Below, one piece after another: positions 20,399 through 32,799 of a stretch of 64,000 nt of DNA (its first letter is position 1; every line of letters starts with the position of its first letter). The stretch comes from Bidens hawaiensis. Lineage: Eukaryota > Streptophyta > Magnoliopsida > Asterales > Asteraceae. Both the position numbers and the translations under genes were made by a program. The stretch lies in NCBI GenBank assembly GCA_021521415.1, contig JAIQDT010003787.1, forward strand, positions 124,001 to 188,000. The letters are read 5' to 3'. The notes beneath the pieces are model-generated. The model was not told the DNA's origin. It was given only the letters and a program-made list of their open reading frames with translations, and did not search any database.

Positions 20399-22977
20399 CG
20401 ACTTACGGCCTGGGCGTGTGACCAACAGTTGGTACCCGGTTTTGTAAATGTATCAGAGTTTAGCGGAAGTCTTTAAAAAGTATTAATATTTTGAAATATT
20501 AATTTATTTATAATGCCTTCTTTATAATAAATATTAATGTATCTTTAAAACATTTTATTAATAAATCTTTATTTGATAATAATATTTAATTTATTTGAAA
20601 AACTTTTCGGATAATAAATATCTGAGTGTTTTTATTTATAAACCTCGTTTGATTTTACAAATCATATTATAATGTTTTTAATAATTAAAACAATGAGCCA
20701 TCTCTACCTTGCGAACATCCATTACATGAATGGCTCTAATTCTTGATACTTTACTTTTCCTGAAATGTTAGAAAAATACGTCAGCGATATGCTGGTGAAT
20801 ACGCTGATGCTAAAAATATTTTACTTTGTTACTCCTCGAGGCTATGGCTGCCTCGGCCCATCGTGGCTTAGGAATAACAAAGTTAAATAACACATTTATA
20901 AATTCGAGCCTCTACACTAGGTCACCTCAACAAACACCGCAGCGTTCGACTTAGTTAAGTACCCGTAAATATACACAAAGGTCGTACTCCCTGCAGGAGA
21001 GCGTCCTACGACCAAGGGTGGTGCGGTGTGCCCACCGCGTAGTACCACCTATGTAAGGATCCAGACACATGTATACCACAGCCTGAGGGCTAGGTTCATA
21101 CTCTTATTTATAACGGTTTTAGGAACACATAGTTCCTTGTAAACAATTTTCATATAACATGTTTGACTCATTTTAAAATAAGTTATAAAAGTTTGGGGGC
21201 GTATTCACCTTTTCGCTTTGGGATCGGCTTCAACACCGTCCGAGGGTCTTTCCCTTGCTATCTCGCACCTATAGTACGAGTATAGCCTTCTCTTTTGGAT
21301 CAGCTTCAATACACTGTCCGAGGGTCTTTCCCTCTTCTTTGTTATCTCACACCTATAGTACGAGTATAACTTTTTGCTAGTCGGATATACAATCCGGCTT
21401 AAGACATCTAGTTTCTTTTGTAAAATCTTTACCTCGATTTTAATTTCTTTATGAACCTTTAGTTCAAAACATGTTTTCTTTATTTTAAACATTTAGTTTA
21501 AAATATCATTTCTTTCTTCTCTCTTTCTTCTCTTTTTCAAGTTAAAATTCTTTCTTTTAACTTATTTACTTTTCTTTTCTTTTCTTTTACAAGATAAACC
21601 TTTAGTTTAACTTGTTGTCTTTTTCTACGTTTCTTCTTCATTAAGAAACGTATCTTTTTTTTCTTTTCTTATTATTTAAGAATAATAACTTAAATAATAT
21701 TATCAACTATAACTCTTTTCTATTTCCATCTTTTCCTTTTCTTTTATAGTATGTTTGAACCTATAGTTCAACTCATATATCTTTTATTCTCATATTCGGA
21801 CCTTTAGTCCGTCATGTTTTCGTTGCAAAAATCTACGTTTTCCAACAACGTATATCATTTAGTTTGATATTAATAATTATAATCAATAAACAATATATAA
21901 TATTCTTATATTTATTTATTAATAAAGATTATTTTATTATTTCTTTATTCTTTCTCTTTATATTATTATTTAAAATCTATAATAATATTTATATCTTCTC
22001 TTTATATAATTTCTTTCCTTTATTTTCTTTTGTATATTTTCGAGGTATAGACTATACCCTTGACTAGGGTCTAAGCCTTTATTATTTTATTAATATTTTA
22101 TTCGGGCATTATGTATACCTTGTTCGGCTTCTTATTTCTAATCTCACGAGCTTCACTTCGACACTGGCACGTATATCGAGAATCTTGATCAGCACCTCCT
22201 TGGCACGCAAATCAAGGCACACTGGTCTTCAAGTCTCGTCGACACGCATTTCGAGGTAGGTTGTCAGGATCGTCTCGGGTCGGCACGTACTTCAAGGCGG
22301 AACTTCGGCTCGTCTCGGGTGGAACGTTGGGTCGTCTCGGGTCGGCACGCACTTCGAGGTGGAACGTCGTGTCGTACCGGGTCGACACGTACTTCGTGAT
22401 ATTGTGGTTGGTACTTGGGGTATCGTCGGTTTATGGCACGGATTACGAGGTAATATGTTGGAGTTTTTATGGTAATGGAAAACGAGGTGGTCGGTATGTT
22501 TATCGAGGTATTTTCAGAGAGATGTTAGAGAGAGAAAGAGTGTGAGAAAATGTGTGTGTGAAATGAGAGGCTTGAAGCCTCTATTTATAGAATTTTCCCG
22601 GGAACCATCGCGATACGCGATGGTCCCTTAATCATGACATCGCGTATTGCGATGGATGCATGATGAGTCACGTGTAGGTTTGCCACGTGGTTCCACGTGG
22701 CGGACGCGGTGCCACCTGGTGACACGTGGCAGGACACGCGTCACAGCGTCATGGCTTTATGCCACGTGGTGACACGTGTCAGCTGGTGTGCCACGTGTTG
22801 ACACGTGGCATGACACGTGTCTAGTTGTCAGACATCGCCATCGCGATACGCGATGGCGTTGCGCCCAAGTACGTCGCGTATCGCGATCGGTCGCGAATTC
22901 AGAAATTTTCATTTTTGATCCCTGGACTTTTTGAACTTTGATATTTTTTTTTGACCCGATATTTTCGTGATGTTATA
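20399..22977 (-). repeat. 3' LTR of the chromovirus element
   Basis: On the minus strand it begins TATAACATCACG right after the GTAGGGAGGA purine tract and ends GGGGTGTGACC at 20,399. It contains a G-box cluster and TATA box (22,581-22,880), degenerate tandem repeats of a CGTCTCGGGTCGGCACG phrase (about 22,195-22,400) and a duplicated unit of about 75 bp (21,222-21,371) that is also present in the 5' LTR. Confidence 0.72.
22581..22880 (-). promoter_or_regulatory. LTR promoter: nine G-boxes upstream of a TATA box
   Basis: On the minus strand a CTATAAATAG box lies at 22,590-22,581. Upstream, between 22,819 and 22,669, are nine exact CACGTG hexamers in 151 bp, several in the ABRE-like form CACGTGGC. 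The cluster is bracketed by palindromes CCATCGCG-ATA-CGCGATGG at 22,605-22,623 and a 9-bp-arm version near 22,838-22,858. Plant bZIP and bHLH factors bind G-boxes (ABA, light and stress responses); responsiveness of this LTR is inferred. Confidence 0.8.
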
Positions 22978-23009
22978 TCCTCCCTACCTTGAAATGAATC
23001 TCGTCCGCG

Positions 23010-23540
23010 AGATTCGCTTCTTAGGATAAGTGAGGGTACTTTTTCTTTATTTCGGATTCACGTTCCCATGTATAGTCAGGGTCTCTTCGTGAGTTCCTCT
23101 TTTATTTTGACTATATTCCATGTTCGTCTCTTTAGTTTCTTTGGTTTCGAAATCTTTGATTTGTATGGGTTATTTTATAAAGTTTTAGATTTTCATTTGC
23201 TTCAACACCATCTAAAGCATCGACGAAGATTTATCGGCTAGATATTTTCACATATTAGATATGTGGATTACATTGTATATCCCTTTCGTTTTCCTTGGGT
23301 AGTTGCAGATGGTATGCAACAGACCCTATTCGATCGAGTTATTTCGAATGGTCCCAGAAAAAGTGGACTAAGTTTTCTTTTCTTATCGAAGGGAATGACG
23401 TTTTTCTAAAGTGAAATCTTATTTAACACCCTATCACATATAGTATAATCTAATGGCTTATGATGGACGTATAACTCTTTCGGCGATCTCACGCCATCTT
23501 GATTCGTTCACAGGTTTGTAATACTTTATTTATCATTTCG
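23010..23540 (-). pseudogene. Chromovirus integrase C-terminus and chromodomain remnant
   Basis: Reading the minus strand with frame jumps, the sequence gives a RIGSVAYHLQLP block (GPY/F-like domain), then an LDGVEANENLK segment and YTWERE...KKKYPHLS before a stop, which matches the usual end of chromovirus pol. Chromodomains target integration to particular histone marks. Several stops and shifts are present. The catalytic core of integrase is gone. The purine tract and 3' LTR follow immediately. Confidence 0.65.
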
Positions 23541-24321
23541 TGGAGTAATTCGGATCTAGACATTCAGTTATCCCCTATCTTTAGACCAACACACGGGTGT
23601 TAGGTTCTTATATACATATCGTCTTATATGATGCGGCTAGAATTTATTATATGAAAAATTATCCAACTTCTACTTAAATCTATCATACTTGCGATGAGCA
23701 TAATCTTGAACGTTTGGATTGTTCTTTTCACTTTGCCCATCTTGTTCAACTTTTTATTAATACTTCCGAGTGTAATATATCTCTTTTGGCAGTTCTATAT
23801 CTTTGGATGATATAGTAAGTTTATAATTTAGAATTTTGTAAGTAATTGTAAATTGGTAAGTACGGTGGCCAATTGTGTTTAATTATTTACCTTACTTTTA
23901 GTATTCTAAATATCTACTAATATTAACTAGATATATCTCGGATTCAATCTATCGAATTTATTTTGCAGAATTCTTCATCTATCCTTCATGGTTTTGATCT
24001 TTCCATTCATCATCCTTTCGATTCTTTCTTAATTTAATCAATCCTTTTCTTTATATTTACTTTTCTATTTATGATAGATGTTATTCTTAAAAATTTCTAA
24101 ACTTGAATAAATAATAGCATTCTTGTGTAAAGACACGATCTATATGCTAATATTTTCTTTATATACTAGGGACTTAAATACCCATTAATCATTACAAAAT
24201 CTCTCGTTTAAAGAACGAGTTTGTAAACGGGTTACAAGAGTTAACTAGACTAATAGTTATTTACAAGAGTTAACATTTCTTTGATCTACTCTTGTCTTTT
24301 CTTGATTATTTTGACATTTCT
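23541..24321 (-). other. Unassigned interior of the chromovirus element
   Basis: AT-rich sequence between the gag and pol-end remnants. I cannot recognise protease or RT motifs here; the deletion junction lies somewhere in this stretch. Confidence 0.4.
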
Positions 24322-25409
24322 TCATGCATTCATCGTGAGTGTTTCAACGTTCTTCTCTTTATCTTTGCTCTTACTTGCTTTATTTTCCGCACATGCGTTC
24401 TTATAATGTCCTTTTTCTCCACATGTGAAACACGTAGCCGCTTTCTTTCTACAGTCAATCTCTAAATGCCCTTTTTTCTTACAGAAGGTACACATGACTA
24501 TGCTATTTAGCTTCTTACATTTTCCCAAATGCCTTTTTCCACAGTTTTTACATATGGGTCTTGTGAGTTTAGGCGATCCTTTTTCTTCCTTGCTTTTCTT
24601 CACTTCGTTGTTTTATTAGCTCTTTTTCCTCCGGTTTTATTACATATTTAGCTACCATCATAGCTTCAGAGGTTGTTTGTGGTACATGAAATTTTACTAT
24701 CATTCTTGTCTCTTTGGTAGCCCTGATATGTATTTCATATTTTTTTTCAAATTCCAAATCATCTAATCGCGGAGTTACTTGACAATATTCTAAGAATTTA
24801 GCGTTGTATTCCTTAAGATTGTTATCAACAACTTTTCTGGTCCCATGGGCAGGATTGATCTTGTTTTATTTTGTTGATTGGCAAAATTTTTGTAGAATCA
24901 GATCTTTAAACTCCTCCCAATTTAAATTGTACATTGCTTCCTTTCCTTTAACTTGAATTAACATACTCCACCATTCTAAAGCTTTATCTATGAACATTTG
25001 TGAAGAAACCAAATGGCTTGTTTGCTTGTGCTAGCAATATTGCTCAAGATTGACTCTTGTTCTTTAAGCCAACTCAAGGTGGTTATGACATTTTCATTTC
25101 CACGGAATTTCTTAGGCTCATAGGCTTTGTAACTCTTAAAAACATTTTCCGGTTGAAGTTTAAGTTTCTTCTTATTCCTAAATTTGTCTACATGACTAAA
25201 TTGGTTACAACTTCTTTGAAGAATCAGGCTCGCTTTGAGTACTTTTTCTTGATTCTAAGTTTCTAGGGTCATTGAGCATCTTCATTATTGGAGCTACAGC
25301 TTCATTAATCATCTCCCGAACCTCGTCTCTAATTGGTTATTCATTTCTTTGTTTCTCTCACTTTTAACTTCTTTGGAAGTTTTCCTTTTATATTTTCTTC
25401 TTTTGACAT
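24322..25409 (-). pseudogene. gag: Gag of the chromovirus element, disrupted
   Basis: It starts at an ATG at 25,409 and soon loses frame. Recognisable parts are an EAVAPIMKMLNDPRN segment, the capsid-like EYNAKFLEYCQVTPRLDDLE segment (around 24,810-24,740), then three zinc-knuckle-like motifs: CKNCGKRHLGKC, CTFCKKKGHLEIDC and CFTCGEKGHYKNAC. Only the last two fit the CX2CX4HX4C spacing. Gag forms the virus-like particle and binds element RNA. Multiple stops and frameshifts mean no full product. Confidence 0.7.
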
Positions 25410-26174
25410 GCTACAAAATCCATAGATAGATTTAATACCTAAGGAAATCAAAATCTATCTTGTATTGTACAGATTTTCTATTACGAATTGGTTTTAGAAA
25501 ATCCTATTAGATTAACCAATTGCTTTTATTCTTTATAATTCCTGTTACTTATTCATCATAAATGTGGGTCTTCATATTTTTAACACTCCTTTTACTTCTT
25601 TGGAAATGTTTCTTTTCTTCTTTCTACAATCTTTCATAGCTACATTTAGTTATATATGAAATCTAAACATATCTTTTACTACTATAAAATGGTTTATTGC
25701 TTATAATTGGACGAATGTATCGTCTTATTTCATATTTATAATCCATCTTTACTCATTCATCATGTATGAGGATTTTTTGTTTCTTTATATCTACTTGATC
25801 ATGTTTCAAGTATTTCTCATTTGCTGTTTCCAAATAGTTTTTCTTTGTTTTTGTTTGATGTAACCCCTTTACTTTCATATAGTAAATTTTTGGGGTAAAG
25901 CTAAATTCGTATTTCTTCTTCCTTTTCTGTCGGAAGTTGTCTTGTTCTTTTAGTCGGACCATAGTCGACTCATTCCACTTATAGATTATATGTAAAAACG
26001 TTCATTTCCTATCCGTACTTGTTATATCTTATCCCTAACTCTTTATATATATATATATATATATAAATTTTTATATTAGGTCTTTAAACTTTTCTAAACT
26101 TATAAAATAAAATATTTATCTTCATTTGATCAAAGCCTAGGAAATAACTGAATACCTAATTCGCTAAGATCGAT

Positions 26175-26188
26175 GGCTCTGATACCAA
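26175..26188 (-). other. Primer-binding site of the chromovirus element
   Basis: The minus strand reads TTGGTATCAGAGCC two bases after the 5' LTR end, complementary to the 3' end of initiator methionine tRNA, the usual primer of chromoviruses. It fixes the orientation of the element. Confidence 0.8.
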
Positions 26189-26190
26189 CC

Positions 26191-27350
26191 TTTCACACCC
26201 TGACTTACGGCCTGGGGCGTGTGACCAATAGTTGGTACCGGTTTTGTAAATGTATCTGAGTTTAGCGGAAGTCTTTAAAAAGTATTAATATTTTTGAATA
26301 TTAATTTATTATAATGCCTTTTTTATAATAAATATTAATGTATCTTTAAAACATTTTATTAATAAATCTTTATTTGATAATAATATTTAATTTATTTGAA
26401 AAACTTTTCGGATAATAAATATCCGAGTGTTTTTATTTATAAACCTCGTTTGATTTTACAAATCATATTATAATGTTTTTAATAATTAAAACAATGAGCC
26501 ATCTCTACCTTGCGAACATCCATTACATGAATGGCTCTAATTCTTGATACTTTACTTTTCCTGAAATGTTAGAAAAATACGTCAGCGTTATGATGGTGAA
26601 TACGCTGACGCTAAAAATATTTCTTTTACTTTGTTACTCCTCGAGGCTACGGCTGCCTCGGCCCATCGTGGCTTAGGAATAACAAAGTAAAATAACACAT
26701 TTATAAATTTCGAGCCTCTACACTAGGTCACCTCAGCAAACACCGCATCGTTCGACTTAGTTATAGTACCCGTAAATATACACAAAGGTCGTACTCCCTG
26801 CAGGAGAGCGTCCTACGACCAAGGGTGGTGCGGTGTGCCCACCGCATAGTACCACCTATGTAAGGATCCAGGACACACGTATACCACAGCCTGAGGGCTA
26901 GGTTCATACTCTTATTTATAACGGTTTTTAGGAAGACATAGTTCCTTGTAAACAATTTCATATAACATGTTGAATCATTTTAAATAAGTTATAAAAGTTT
27001 GGTGGCGTATTCACCTTTTCGCTTTGGGATCGGCTTCAACACCTTCCGAGGGTCTTTCCCTTGCTATCTCGCACCTATATACGAGTATAGCCTTCTCTTT
27101 TGGATCAGCTTCAAATACACTGTCCGAGGGTCCTTTCCCTCTTCTTTGTTATCTCGCACCTATAGTACGAGTATAACTTTTTTGTTAGTCGGATATATAA
27201 TCCGGCTTAAGGATATCTAGTCCTCTTTTGAACCTTTAGTTCAAAAATCTTTACCTCGTTTTTAATTTCTTTATGAACCTTTAGTTCAAAACATGTTTTC
27301 TTTATTTTAAACCCTTAGTTTAAAATATCATTTCTTTCTTCTCTTTTTCA
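26191..27350 (-). repeat. 5' LTR of the chromovirus element, truncated
   Basis: Matches 20,399-21,540 of the 3' LTR. The U3 part with the G-box cluster and TATA box is missing because the sequence switches near 27,350 to the neighbouring Copia fragment, so this copy cannot drive transcription of the element. Confidence 0.72.
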
Positions 27351-28919
27351 CACCGCTGCTTCAAAAAACACTTTTCACTTGGTAAAGTTTTCCTGTCCAT
27401 ACAATCTTGTTATCTTGTTAGTAGACACCTCTTGTTCCTCATATCCAGACATTTTTCAAAGACTTAAAAATCAGTTTCTTAGTAAAAATCAAAGTTTTAA
27501 AAATAATCAGATCTGAAAACAGGTTGTTCAGATCTGATGTGTCTGATATGATTAGAGAAAGATTTAGATATAAATATTAAAGCTTTAATTGAAATAAGGA
27601 AGAGAAAACACCGGTATATTGTAGATCTGGAAGAAAAATGAAAAACAGAGCTGCTTACGTCATCTTTCTTCAAATCTTCAATCAGCAACAAGAATCTTTC
27701 CAAAATAGCAGCAACGAGCTCTGATCCCACTTATCAGGTCCCCGATTTCAGCTGGATCTTACTCAAATCATGTCATAACTCACACATGTAAATGTGTTGA
27801 CAAGAGAGTTAATGACGGGTTGCTATATTTAGAAAGATTACCGTTTGTTAAAGGCGGAATCAATAACAAACATACGGTTGCTAAATCAGTATTCAAAGGT
27901 AATCAACACAAACAAGAATCTACTCAAAAGATTTCCGTTCATATAATATCAATCATACAAAGTGGATAATCAATTTAGGGTTTCTTGAAGGACAGCCGTG
28001 ACACAATATTCTTTCTTAATAAATGTGGTTGTCTTCCTTGTTATGTGTGTGTGTCCCCAGGTGTGCCATAAAGTATTCTATTTATAGGCCTGACACATGT
28101 GGACAGCTGTCATTCCTTCTAGAAACCCTATCTGATAATACATATTCATATAACATATTCAGAAATATTCTAAGTGTAAAACAAGTCTTCCAGGTAGGCT
28201 TTGCATCAATCTTGTCTTTCCATGTATGCCCGGCCATCCTTCATAACTTGGTAACATAGAAGTGTGCTCAGGATCAGTTTCCGGGTAGACTTTACTTGAA
28301 GAGTATTTTACCAAGTAAAATACTCACCGGGTAGACTTCAATCTTTTTTACTTTGCCAGACTTTGCTCGACAAACCCTTACGAGCAACCTTGTTCTTCAA
28401 TGGTCCCTTCAACCCTTTGTTAGAAAATAACTTATTAGAAAAGTGTGCTCGGTTGCACTGTTCCTTTCTTAAGTTGAACCTTTCCCGATGATACTTGAGA
28501 TATATCATTAGATCATCAAGCCTACCTGGACCATACTTATTAACGAATACCTTGCCCGGTCTTCCAATTACTTGGCTTCATGAGCTTGGTTAGCCTAAAG
28601 CTTACTCGGAAGTGAACTTTACTTGGCTAAGAAGAACAATCTTGCTTGATAAAGTGATCCTTGCCCGGACTTGCATATACTAGTGAACCATACCCGATAA
28701 TGCACTAGTTTGCAAACCCTGCTCGGATATTCACTAAAGAAGACTAAGTGAAGATAACTTTGCCCGATAGAAAAAATATCGTACCCGGCTAAGTAAAAGC
28801 ATGCTCGGAGGTCTAAGGTGTACCCGGATCCATACTTAGAGAATTCTGAGGAGGTTGAGAAGATTTCAATCTTCCATCTGATCAGTTTTGTGTCAAATCT
28901 TGACTCAACACTCCTAACA
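27351..28919 (-). mobile_element. Copia-type fragment: 5' LTR, primer site and start of gag
   Basis: On the minus strand an LTR starts TGTTAGGAGTG at 28,919, with a CTATAAATAG box at 28,087-28,078, and ends near 27,735. TGGGATCAGAGC (27,729-27,718), one base off the initiator-tRNA site, follows. A gag start at ATG 27,452 reads MSGYEEQEV... and reaches FTK, a stop, then KVFFEAAV; the stop is TGA where W is expected. The rest is lost at the junction near 27,350. Its LTR end at 28,919 interrupts the Tat integrase gene, so it inserted into that element. About thirteen T(A/G)C(C/T)CG(G/A) words are spread over 28,275-28,830, upstream of the TATA box. Confidence 0.65.
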
Positions 28920-29812
28920 CGCCACGACCAAAGAACGAGCTCGTTCCAGTCACTTCAGCTTGGCCGTTCCAGAAATGGGCTATCGACATAATGGGACCTT
29001 TCCCTGAAGCCCCTGGACGTGCCAAATTTTTAATAGTATCCATCGACTACTTCACGAAGTGGGTGGAAGCCAAACCGGTTGCTTTCATAACAGCGGCAAG
29101 CGTTAAGAAATTCCTATGGGAATTCATAATCTGCCGGTTCGGTCTTCCGTTAGAACTCGTTAGTGATAATGGTACTCAGTTTGCGGATAGTGGGCTACAG
29201 GAATGGTTGAAAGAATTGCAGATCTCTCAAATTTTCACATCCGTAGCCCACCCTCAAGAAAACGGTCAGGTTGTGATAACCAACCGGACAATCAAGGAAG
29301 GAATCAAAGCAAGGTTAGGAACTAAACGGTTGGGTTGGGTTGGCGAATTGCCCCACGTACTTTGGGCCTTCTGCACCCAAAAGAATTCTAGTAATTATGA
29401 GGCCCCCTTTAGCTTAATCTACGGCACAGAAGCCATGATTCCGGCCGAGATTGGGATTCCATCCGCGAGAGTTTTGTTGATTAATGACAATGATCATGAA
29501 CTCCGGATGAATCTTGACCTCCTCGAGGAGAGGAGGGAACTGGAATAGATCCACGAGCACAATTATAAACGCCAATTGCAAAAGTATTATAACTCGCGGG
29601 TCCAAAAATGCGACTTCGATGAGGGAGACTTTGTCTTCCGCAACAATGAGGCCTCCGGGCAAGAGCCTCCAGGCAAATTGGCCCCGAATTGGGAAGGACC
29701 TTATAGAGTTAAAAAAGTGTTATCTAAAGGTGCCTACAAGTTAGAAAGGTTGGATGAAATTGAGATTCCTAGAACTTGGAACGGGGCCCAATTAAAGAAG
29801 TGTTACATATAA
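28920..29812 (+). pseudogene. Tat-type Ty3/Gypsy integrase, C-terminal part
   Basis: The frame is open from the junction at 28,920, through KWAIDIMGPFPEAPG, the first catalytic Asp region (SIDYFTKWVEAKP) and the second (VSDNGTQF). At the third catalytic position the usual NGQVE is NGQVV, so the active-site Glu is Val. A TAG at 29,546-29,548 breaks the frame; it then runs on through the GPYRVKKVL block to the RTWNGAQLKKCYI end typical of Tat-lineage pol without chromodomain. The 5' part of pol is cut off by the Copia fragment. Integrase joins element DNA to the chromosome; this one is inactive. Confidence 0.85.
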
Positions 29813-30083
29813 TATGTCTTTTTTTTTGCCTGCGTGCCTAAATAGACTAGCAAAGTTATGTAATTTCATATTTTGTAATTCGGCTTATGCCTCATCTTTG
29901 GAAATACTATTTCAAGCATGTAATATGTGTTATTGTGTAATCCTTTATTGACAAACAAAGAAGGTCCGACAAACACTTATATTATGAAGAATAAAACAAA
30001 GTGTACTGGACAACAAAAACTTCTTATTACTTCTCAAAAGGGATTACAAAAAGATCTTAAATTACAAGGAAGAAAAAATATAT

Positions 30084-32651
30084 CTATAGCGCTACATCTT
30101 CATGCTCCGCGTTATTTGGATCTTCTTCCTCATCAAGATCAAGAAGGTCTTTAAGCTGTTCAACGCCGTCCTCCTTGTCCGCAAGTTCGGATATCTGCTC
30201 TGCGAGAGAAAACTTCAAATGTGTTCTTCCGAAAGCTTAGATTCTGAGGCAAATTTATAACCTTCCTGGAAGCCCACTTGGCGGCCAGCTTGCTTGGACG
30301 TGTTTAGCAGTATGGCGACACAATTCCCGAGTTCATCACTCGCCCGGACTTGGGTGATGACCTGGCAAACAAATTATAAGCAAGTTTTTCACAAATAATC
30401 ATGAGAATATAAAGACACAATTACCTCGGGGATTCCTTCCGTCAACAGCCACTTCATGTCCGCCTGAGCGCGGACAAGCTCCATCTTATGACCTGCACAT
30501 TCCAAGGCCTGATCACGGCTCTTAGCAGCAAGGTCAGTCAAGCGCTTGTCTTTTGCCGCTGACTCAGCCTAAAGAGTCCTTATCAACTCACCTTGTTCAT
30601 CTAGTTGCTTTTGAAGAACAGCTTTGGCTTCTTCAGCGACGAAATGAGCAGCTTTCTCTGCTTCCAACGCCTGGCGGCTTTCTCTGGCCTCATTTATTGC
30701 CTTAAGGGCTTCTTCCTTAGCGTCAGACGCTGAAGCCGCCAGTTCATCCCACTCCTCATTCATCGCCAACCAGTCCCGGGTTATCACCTGATTGGTGGAA
30801 ATAGTATTCGCCATATGATAAGAGTTTGAGTTTAACAACTCTTGGCGAATACGACGACGCTGTCGCTCCCTTTCTGCGGGAGGAAGACTTTCCCGCAAAT
30901 ATTCAAAACATTCATCTACGTCGTTGAATGTGGAATCTTGGCGGAGAGACCAACGTGGATGATGTGGACAAGGGTCTTCCTCATGAGGAGATGGGGAGGT
31001 CTGACGCCCATAGGCGAAGGTACTAACGCCTCCTTGGTCTCTGAAGCGATGAACATTGAAGGAAGGCGACATACTAACATGATCAGTATCATCAACCTCC
31101 TTATTCTTCAAGGGAGAATCATCCGCAACAATAACTGGATCTTTGGCAGTGTTAGGCGGTGGAGATAGAGGCAGAGTTGAACTCTTTAAACCTAAAATAT
31201 CTTCAGAAAAGTCTTTTAGCACACTGTAGAATGATAATCATACGTCAGACTTACGATTGATTACAATATTCAACAAATTAGAAGAATGTTAAACTCACCC
31301 AAGGAAGCATCTTCAGAATCGAGTTGCTGAAGGCGTGACTCCAAATCAACAGTTTTCGCCTTTTCGACTTCTTGGAGGGAGCAGCCTTCGCGGGTCGGAC
31401 TATACGCTTGCCAGCGGCCCTAGAAGAACCCGTACCAGCAGCTTGAAGATCCTCCTCAACATTAGCATCACCAACCGTTTGGTGATTATCTTCATCACCC
31501 GTCGGCGGATTGGTGGTGGCTTTTGAATCTTGCCTACGGGTTAGACCTACAGGTGAACATTACAGATTAGGGGAACCTACTGTTAATTCTCCTTCGCAGA
31601 GTGATAACTCCTCGCTAGATGAAAAGAGCACAATCACTCCGCAGGAAGTAATAGCAGTCACGGGTCGGGGTTGTAAAATTCCCTTACCTTTTTGAATGGA
31701 TTCGTATACATAATCCTCACCTTTAGCGTACATCGCTTCGGAAACCACAGGTTCCGAACGAAACGCGGTGGGAAATAGGAAGTTGATACTCGTGCGTTCC
31801 AAAAAGGGCACATCCCTTGGATCGATTGGACGGCGAACCATCATGCCCCCTTCATGGTCCAACAGGGTATCGAAGGCGGAACCCTCACCTATACAAAAAA
31901 TGATAAAAGTCAGAAATCAGACACTTATTAAGAAGAAAATTGAAGTAACACCAAGCTTACTTTTGTTGATCCTCTCGTAATAAGGTTCCAAGTTAAGGAA
32001 TGGCCACAGACGGCTCATCTTAGCACTCACCATTGCCCTTTCGTGTATAGGGCGCATGGCAGTTGGTGTGGCGGTCAGTGACATGAACCACAGGAGACCC
32101 TCATGAGCAGTGGCTGGGACCGCCGTCATCGCGTCCTCCGCCTTGCGATGAGTCATCGCGAAAAGAACAACATCCTCGCGGATCCAGAAAAATTTCGGCT
32201 TCCAGCCATGAAGGCTACGGATCCACTCCGTACCAATAACCTTCTTGCCAGTGGTGGCAAAGCTATACCACCCATCATGGAAGGTCATCTTGTAAAAAAC
32301 GACAAACATGCCAACAGATGGTTCAAAGTTGCGAGTTTGACAACAAAATTCGAAGTGTCGAATCCTTAACATCCCAAGAGGATGGATTTGCGATATGTGA
32401 ACTCCATAGGTTGTCAAGATCGACTAGAAAAACCTCGTCACCGGGATCCGAAAGTTTCCCGTCGTAAAATGGTCCACATAAACAGCCATCTTCCTCGAAG
32501 GTGGACTGGTCGCAATGGAACCACTCGCTGGACGCTATGGTTCCCACTCAGATGCCTGACCATATACGTTAACAAGATCATCATAATCCTTCTTCTTGAG
32601 GTTCACAACGACCTCATGAATGGCAGGAGCACTCTTCTTATCCCCAGACAT
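30084..32651 (-). pseudogene. Antisense gene copy A (putative gypsy-type transposon domain, PF04195-like), disrupted
   Basis: It starts MSGDKKSAPAIHEVVV at ATG 32,651. Exon 1 runs to a GTAAGC donor after 31,962; acceptors at about 31,888 (TGTATAG) and 31,546 (CTGTAG) and near 31,229 give further exons that stay in phase. The N-terminal domain ends around the HEGLLWFM and MSRLWP blocks. The middle is Ser/Pro-rich with a KKSKKRK basic patch. The last third is Ala/Glu/Lys-rich coiled coil, ending in an acidic tail at TAG 30,084-30,086. In-frame stops at 32,535-32,537 (TAG), 32,424-32,426 (TAG) and one TGA near 30,219 make it a pseudogene. I recognise the family (putative gypsy-type transposon domain proteins) but its function is unknown. 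It has its own promoter. Confidence 0.75.
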
Positions 32652-32771
32652 CAGATTAATACGTTTCGATCAGAAATAAGAAGGAAATGAATCTCAGAAG
32701 GTTCAAGTTTTGAAGATTTGAGAGAGAAAGAGTTTGGAAGAGATAAGAGTAAAATGGAAACCGCGAGTGAT

Positions 32772-32799
32772 CTATTTATACTAATCGCAATTAATGCGA
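32772..32799 (-). promoter_or_regulatory. Core promoter of antisense gene copy A
   Basis: TATAAATAG on the minus strand (32,780-32,772) lies about 120 bp upstream of the ATG. Directly upstream is TCGCA-ATTAA-TGCGA (32,785-32,799). The same pair of elements, better preserved, precedes copy B. Confidence 0.65.

Larger units (their letters stand above)
20399..27350 (-). mobile_element. Chromovirus-type Gypsy element, pol core deleted
   Basis: Two direct copies of the same long repeat (20,399-22,977 and 26,191-about 27,350) bracket an internal region that reads on the minus strand: primer-binding site, gag, then the end of pol with a chromodomain and a purine tract. The repeats share the start (G/T)TCACACCC(C/T)GACTTACGG and stay alignable over the whole 1.15 kb of the right copy, with scattered substitutions and small indels. 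Protease, RT, RNase H and most of integrase are missing, so the element is non-autonomous. The right LTR is cut where the next retrotransposon fragment begins. Confidence 0.75.
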
